From Pseudomaricurvus alkylphenolicus (lineage in GTDB: Bacteria; Pseudomonadota; Gammaproteobacteria; Pseudomonadales; Cellvibrionaceae): a stretch of DNA of 64,000 nt. Both the position numbers and the translations under genes were made by a program. The stretch covers positions 186,001-250,000 of the forward strand of contig NZ_JAAQPI010000001.1 in the NCBI RefSeq assembly GCF_011683955.1, read 5' to 3'. Within the stretch, counting starts at the first letter, position 1. Each line of letters starts with the position of its first letter. Below the pieces are notes generated by a model. The model did no database searches and was not told where the DNA came from. It saw only the letters and a program-made list of their open reading frames with translations. Below are positions 60,509 through 64,000 of the stretch, in pieces.

Positions 60509-62341
60509 ATGTCTCAAAATATCTTAAAAATCGGCGGAGCCAGCGGATTCTGGGGCGATTCGGCACAGGCTACAGCCCAACTGCTGCAATCAGATCATCC
60601 AGTCGGTGGCCATCTGGACTACATTGTCTACGATTACCTGGCCGAAATCACCATGTCGCTTTTGGCGCGCGCGCGAGCCAAAGACCCCACTATGGGATAC
60701 GCCCACAACTTCCTGTCCGAAGCGATGATTCCCAACCTGCAGCGGATAGCCCGCCAGGGCGTGAAGATCATTGCCAACGCCGGTGGCGTCAATCCCGAGG
60801 CCTGTGCATCGGCTCTGGCCTCCGCCATTGACAAGCAGGGCCTGCACCTTAAGGTTGCCTGGGTCGAAGGAGACGACCTTGTCCACTTAAAACAATCTTT
60901 CGCCGACGAAAAGCAAACCGAGATGTTTACCGGTGCGAATTTTCCGGCCGTGGACTCAGTGCAAAGCATCAATGCCTACCTTGGGGCCTTTCCAATTGCC
61001 GAGGCATTGAGTCAGGGCGCCGATATTGTCATCACCGGTCGGTGCGTAGACAGTGCGGTTACCCTGGGCGCCTGCATTCATCACTTTAACTGGACCCGTA
61101 AAGACCTGGATCAATTGGCCATGGGTTCACTGGCCGGTCATATTCTGGAATGTGGCGTGCAGGCGACCGGCGGCAATTTTACCGACTGGGAACAGGTACC
61201 CGCGCGCGAGTACATCGGCTACCCTATCGCTGAGATCGAGGCCGATGGCACATTTACCTGCACCAAACCTGAAAATACCGGTGGCTTGGTCAATGTTGGT
61301 ACGGTCGCCGAACAACTGGTGTACGAGATCGGCGACCCCAATGCCTACCTGCTGCCGGATGTCACCTGTGATTTTTCTGAAGTCAGACTGGAGCAGTCCG
61401 GCACTGATCGAGTTCGTGTGATCGGCGCCAAGGGCCGTCCGGCACCGCGCAACTTTAAGGTGAGCGCCACCTATACCGACCAATACCGCGGTGGCAGCTA
61501 TTTGACCTTCTACGGCAACAACGCCGACAAGAGAGCTGACGCGTTCGCCGAATCGGTGCTCAAGTCATCGCGTGATATATTTTCGATGCTGTCTATGCCC
61601 GACTTCAGCGAGACCTCGGTGGAATTGCTCGGCGCCGAAAGCCAATTCGGGGATTACCGGCAACTGGGCCACTGTCGCGAAGTGGTGTTAAAGATCGCGG
61701 CAAAACATCCGGAAAAACTGGGCGTCGGCATCATGCTTAAACAACTGGCCGGATTGTCGTTGGCGACGCCTCCAGGCCTGTCCAGCTTTGGCGGCAACAG
61801 TCCCAAAATCGTTCCTGTTGTCCGGCTTTTTTCCATGTTGATTCCCAAAGACCGCGTCAGTGTAAAAGTGCACATTGCTGGGAATACCATTGAGTGCCAA
61901 GAGACAGCTAGCACGGAATCTCAAACTCCAATATCAGAACTGGCCGTAGCGAATGACGAGAGCAAAAATCCGATAGCGCTAGCGCCCGGTGACACTGAAG
62001 TGCCTTTGGTCAAACTCGCCTGGGGTCGCAGTGGCGACAAAGGCAATAATGCCAACATTGGCATTATTGCCCGCAAAGCGGAATACCTGCCCTATATTCA
62101 GGCTGCACTGACCACAGAAAACGTGGTCGCACGCTTCGCTCACTTTTTTGCCGAAGGTGACGGTGGCAAGGTCGAACAGTTTCTGTTACCCGGGCTGAAT
62201 GCCATTAACTTTCTGCTTCGCGATGTACTCGGCGGTGGCGGCATCGCCAGCCTGCGCAATGATCCGCAAGCCAAGGGCTACGCCCAGCTGCTGCTGGATA
62301 CCCCTGTTTCCATACCTCAGTCCCTGGCGGAGAGCCTGTAA
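60509..62341 (+). CDS. AtuA-like protein (DUF1446, acyclic terpene utilisation family)
   Basis: A 610-residue protein of the AtuA/DUF1446 family. The start is 'ILKIGGASGFWGDSAQATAQ'. The conserved 'LDYIVYDYLAEITMSLLARA', 'GVKIIANAGGVNPEACASAL' and 'GADIVITGRCVDSAVTLGAC' follow. A smaller C-terminal alpha/beta domain (about residues 500-610, 'VPLVKLAWGRSGDKGNNANI') is the usual appended module. The biochemical role is unsettled; in Pseudomonas the family is needed for growth on acyclic terpenes, and elsewhere it accompanies acyl-CoA carboxylases. The stop overlaps the carboxylase start by one base. A 15-20-residue Ser/Glu-rich linker precedes the last domain. Confidence 0.9.
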   Translation: MSQNILKIGGASGFWGDSAQATAQLLQSDHPVGGHLDYIVYDYLAEITMSLLARARAKDPTMGYAHNFLSEAMIPNLQRIARQGVKIIANAGGVNPEACASALASAIDKQGLHLKVAWVEGDDLVHLKQSFADEKQTEMFTGANFPAVDSVQSINAYLGAFPIAEALSQGADIVITGRCVDSAVTLGACIHHFNWTRKDLDQLAMGSLAGHILECGVQATGGNFTDWEQVPAREYIGYPIAEIEADGTFTCTKPENTGGLVNVGTVAEQLVYEIGDPNAYLLPDVTCDFSEVRLEQSGTDRVRVIGAKGRPAPRNFKVSATYTDQYRGGSYLTFYGNNADKRADAFAESVLKSSRDIFSMLSMPDFSETSVELLGAESQFGDYRQLGHCREVVLKIAAKHPEKLGVGIMLKQLAGLSLATPPGLSSFGGNSPKIVPVVRLFSMLIPKDRVSVKVHIAGNTIECQETASTESQTPISELAVANDESKNPIALAPGDTEVPLVKLAWGRSGDKGNNANIGIIARKAEYLPYIQAALTTENVVARFAHFFAEGDGGKVEQFLLPGLNAINFLLRDVLGGGGIASLRNDPQAKGYAQLLLDTPVSIPQSLAESL

Positions 62342-63963
62342 TGACCGTTTTTAATTCCAAAATCAAAACGAACTCTGATGCCTTTCGTAAAAACCGAGAG
62401 GATATGCTGACCCTGGTGGAAAAGCTGCAGGAGCTGAATGGCCGCGGTGCTGCCATCTCAAACAAACGCAAAGCCCGCTTTGAAGAACGCGGCCAACTGC
62501 TGCCCCGCGAGCGCCTGGCACGCTTACTGGACCCCGGCATGCCCTTTCTTGAGATCGGTAACCTTGCGGGCTACCTGTTTGACACCAAGGAAGAAGAAAA
62601 ATCCATTCCCGGCAGCACGGTGATTTCCGGTATCGGTTTTGTCAACGGCGTGCGCAGCATTATTGTTGTCGACGACAGCGGCATCCAAGCCGGCGCCATG
62701 ACCCCTGCCGGCGGCTATCGCATCGCCCGTGCTGAGCAGGTTGCGCTGGAGCAAAAGCTGCCGTTTATTCATCTGGTGGAAAGCGCCGGCGGCGACCTGA
62801 TCAATTACAGTGTCGAGGGGTTTGTTTCCGGCGGCAACTTGTTTGGCAGTCTTGCACGTCTGAGCGCGGCCGGCGTTCCGGTCATCTCCATCCTGCACGG
62901 TTCCTCGACCGCCGGGGGCGCCTATATGCCGGGTTTGAGCGACTATGTGATTGCCGTGAAAAACAACGGCCGCGCTTTTCTCGCCGGCCCGCCGCTGCTG
63001 AAAGCGGCCACCGGTGAGATTGCCACCGAGGAGGAACTCGGCGGAGCGGAAATGCATGCGACCACCTCCGGCCTGGCGGAATATCTGGCGGAAAACGATG
63101 GCCAGGCCATTAATATGTTGCGCGAGCTGGTACAGCGACTTGAATGGAACAAGGACTGCGCTCGCCCCAACTTCCGCAGCTTTAGCGAACCCCTTTACGA
63201 CCCGGATGAATTGGCCGGTGTGATCCCCTGTGACTACCGCACGCCATACGACATGCGTGAGCTGGTGGCCCGCACCGTAGACGGCTCCGATTTTATGGAC
63301 TTTAAGCCTCGCTACGGTGCCTCCACGGTTTGTATCCAGACCCATATTATGGGGCACCCCTGCGGCATCATCGGCAACAACGGTTCCATCGATCCGGACG
63401 GCGCCACCAAAACCGCACAGTTCCTGCAGCTTTGTGATCAGTCGAATATTCCAGTGATCTTTTTGCAAAACACCACCGGTTATATCGTCGGCACCAAATC
63501 CGAGCAGGCTGGCATGATCAAACACGGCGCCAAGATGATTCAGGCCATGACCAATATCGATGTGCCCCGTATTACCCTGATGACGGGCGCCAGCTACGGT
63601 GCGGGTAACTACGGCATGTGCGGTCGTGGTTTTTCTCCGGACTTTCTCTACACCTTCCCCAATGCCTCCATGGGTGTCATGGGCGGCGAGCAGGCCGCCA
63701 AAACCATGTCGATGGTGGCGCGTGGCAAAGCAGCAGCCAGTGGCCAACCCGTTGACGAAGACGGCCTGGCAAAGTTCGAAGCGCACCTGACCCACGTATT
63801 CGATTCCCAGTCCAGCGCCTTCTACACATCCGGTCGAATGCTGGATGACGGCATGATCGATCCGAGAAATACCCGCCAGACATTGGGATTCCTGTTGGCA
63901 ACGGTTTGGGAATCGCGCAATCGCAGGGTCCGCCCTAACAATTTTGGTATAGCGCGCCTGTAA
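62341..63963 (+). CDS. Acyl-CoA carboxylase beta (carboxyltransferase) subunit
   Basis: A 540-residue carboxyltransferase, the length of methylcrotonyl- or geranyl-CoA carboxylase beta subunits. The two oxyanion-forming glycine turns are visible in 'GSSTAGGAYMPGLSDYVI' and 'TGASYGAGNYGMCGRGFS'. 'GNNGSIDPDGATKTAQFL' and 'IPVIFLQNTTGYIVG' are typical of the second half. It transfers CO2 from carboxybiotin to an acyl-CoA. The alpha (biotin) subunit is presumably beyond the right edge. Translational coupling to AtuA favours geranyl- or another branched-chain acyl-CoA over propionyl-CoA, but the substrate is not fixed by sequence. Confidence 0.93.
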   Translation: MTVFNSKIKTNSDAFRKNREDMLTLVEKLQELNGRGAAISNKRKARFEERGQLLPRERLARLLDPGMPFLEIGNLAGYLFDTKEEEKSIPGSTVISGIGFVNGVRSIIVVDDSGIQAGAMTPAGGYRIARAEQVALEQKLPFIHLVESAGGDLINYSVEGFVSGGNLFGSLARLSAAGVPVISILHGSSTAGGAYMPGLSDYVIAVKNNGRAFLAGPPLLKAATGEIATEEELGGAEMHATTSGLAEYLAENDGQAINMLRELVQRLEWNKDCARPNFRSFSEPLYDPDELAGVIPCDYRTPYDMRELVARTVDGSDFMDFKPRYGASTVCIQTHIMGHPCGIIGNNGSIDPDGATKTAQFLQLCDQSNIPVIFLQNTTGYIVGTKSEQAGMIKHGAKMIQAMTNIDVPRITLMTGASYGAGNYGMCGRGFSPDFLYTFPNASMGVMGGEQAAKTMSMVARGKAAASGQPVDEDGLAKFEAHLTHVFDSQSSAFYTSGRMLDDGMIDPRNTRQTLGFLLATVWESRNRRVRPNNFGIARL

Positions 63964-64000
63964 CCACTCCGCAACAATGATTCCAATGAGACTTTGTCTA

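Noticed and set aside
62524-63795. 423-codon frame opposite the carboxylase gene
   Set aside because: Antisense to a strongly conserved carboxyltransferase; the His/Gly-rich translation has no recognisable family.
1-64000. CRISPR arrays, tRNA or rRNA genes, prophage genes
   Set aside because: No regularly spaced direct repeats, cloverleaf-like sequences, rRNA motifs or phage structural genes were seen on either strand.

Overview
The window looks like chromosomal DNA of a moderately GC-rich, Gram-negative gammaproteobacterium, probably a marine or other aquatic heterotroph. The evidence is four large TonB-dependent receptors, outer-membrane and Tat/lipoprotein signals, FecI/FecR-type signalling, a sulfatase and GH127-like enzyme, two cytochromes P450, and an AtuA-like/acyl-CoA carboxylase pair. 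No rRNA, tRNA, CRISPR array, prophage or insertion-sequence transposase was found. Assignment below class level is not possible from the sequence alone.

Layout. (1) 1-5741: two EamA-type exporters, a P450, a LuxR-type regulator, and a Tat-exported flavin amine oxidase with a secreted cupin. (2) 5889-15842: an accessory module bracketed by two ~280-bp copies of one repeat in inverted orientation. Inside lie a TetR regulator, a lipoprotein serine hydrolase, a TonB receptor, a small unknown gene, an amidase, a C45/Ntn hydrolase and an ATP-grasp ligase. A pair of near-identical palindromic sites 42 bp apart precedes the amidase. (3) 15856-21085: a TetR-controlled envelope operon (RND/MMPL transporter, LolA-like protein, beta-barrel protein) with three matching TetR-type operators. 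(4) 21171-25140: a CbiZ-like amidohydrolase, a Ras-like GTPase lacking the usual catalytic Gln, an MBL-fold hydrolase, and a GSU2403-type nucleotidyltransferase whose promoter sits in two concentric palindromes.

(5) 25251-45734: a carbohydrate locus. On the minus strand are ECF sigma, FecR, STN-TonB receptor, GH13, sulfatase and a secreted esterase, then a sugar MFS porter with a P450 and 2Fe-2S ferredoxin. A MalT-like activator is divergent from a plus-strand operon of GH127-like enzyme, zinc alcohol dehydrogenase and esterase. The set resembles loci for sulfated and O-methylated (red-algal type) glycans. (6) 45765-57860: a LysR regulon for a lipophilic ester-like substrate: two TonB receptors, SDR, 4-TM protein, acyl-CoA synthetase, carboxylesterase, then a PhyH-type dioxygenase with a DUF1330 protein. 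A 20-bp sequence containing half of a TAATACC-N12-GGTATWA dyad is identical in the two receptor promoters. (7) 57961-63963: two AraC regulators, an AtuA-like protein and an acyl-CoA carboxylase beta subunit, suggesting branched or terpenoid acyl-CoA catabolism. Four REP-like palindromic sites are scattered through regions 2, 6 and 7.
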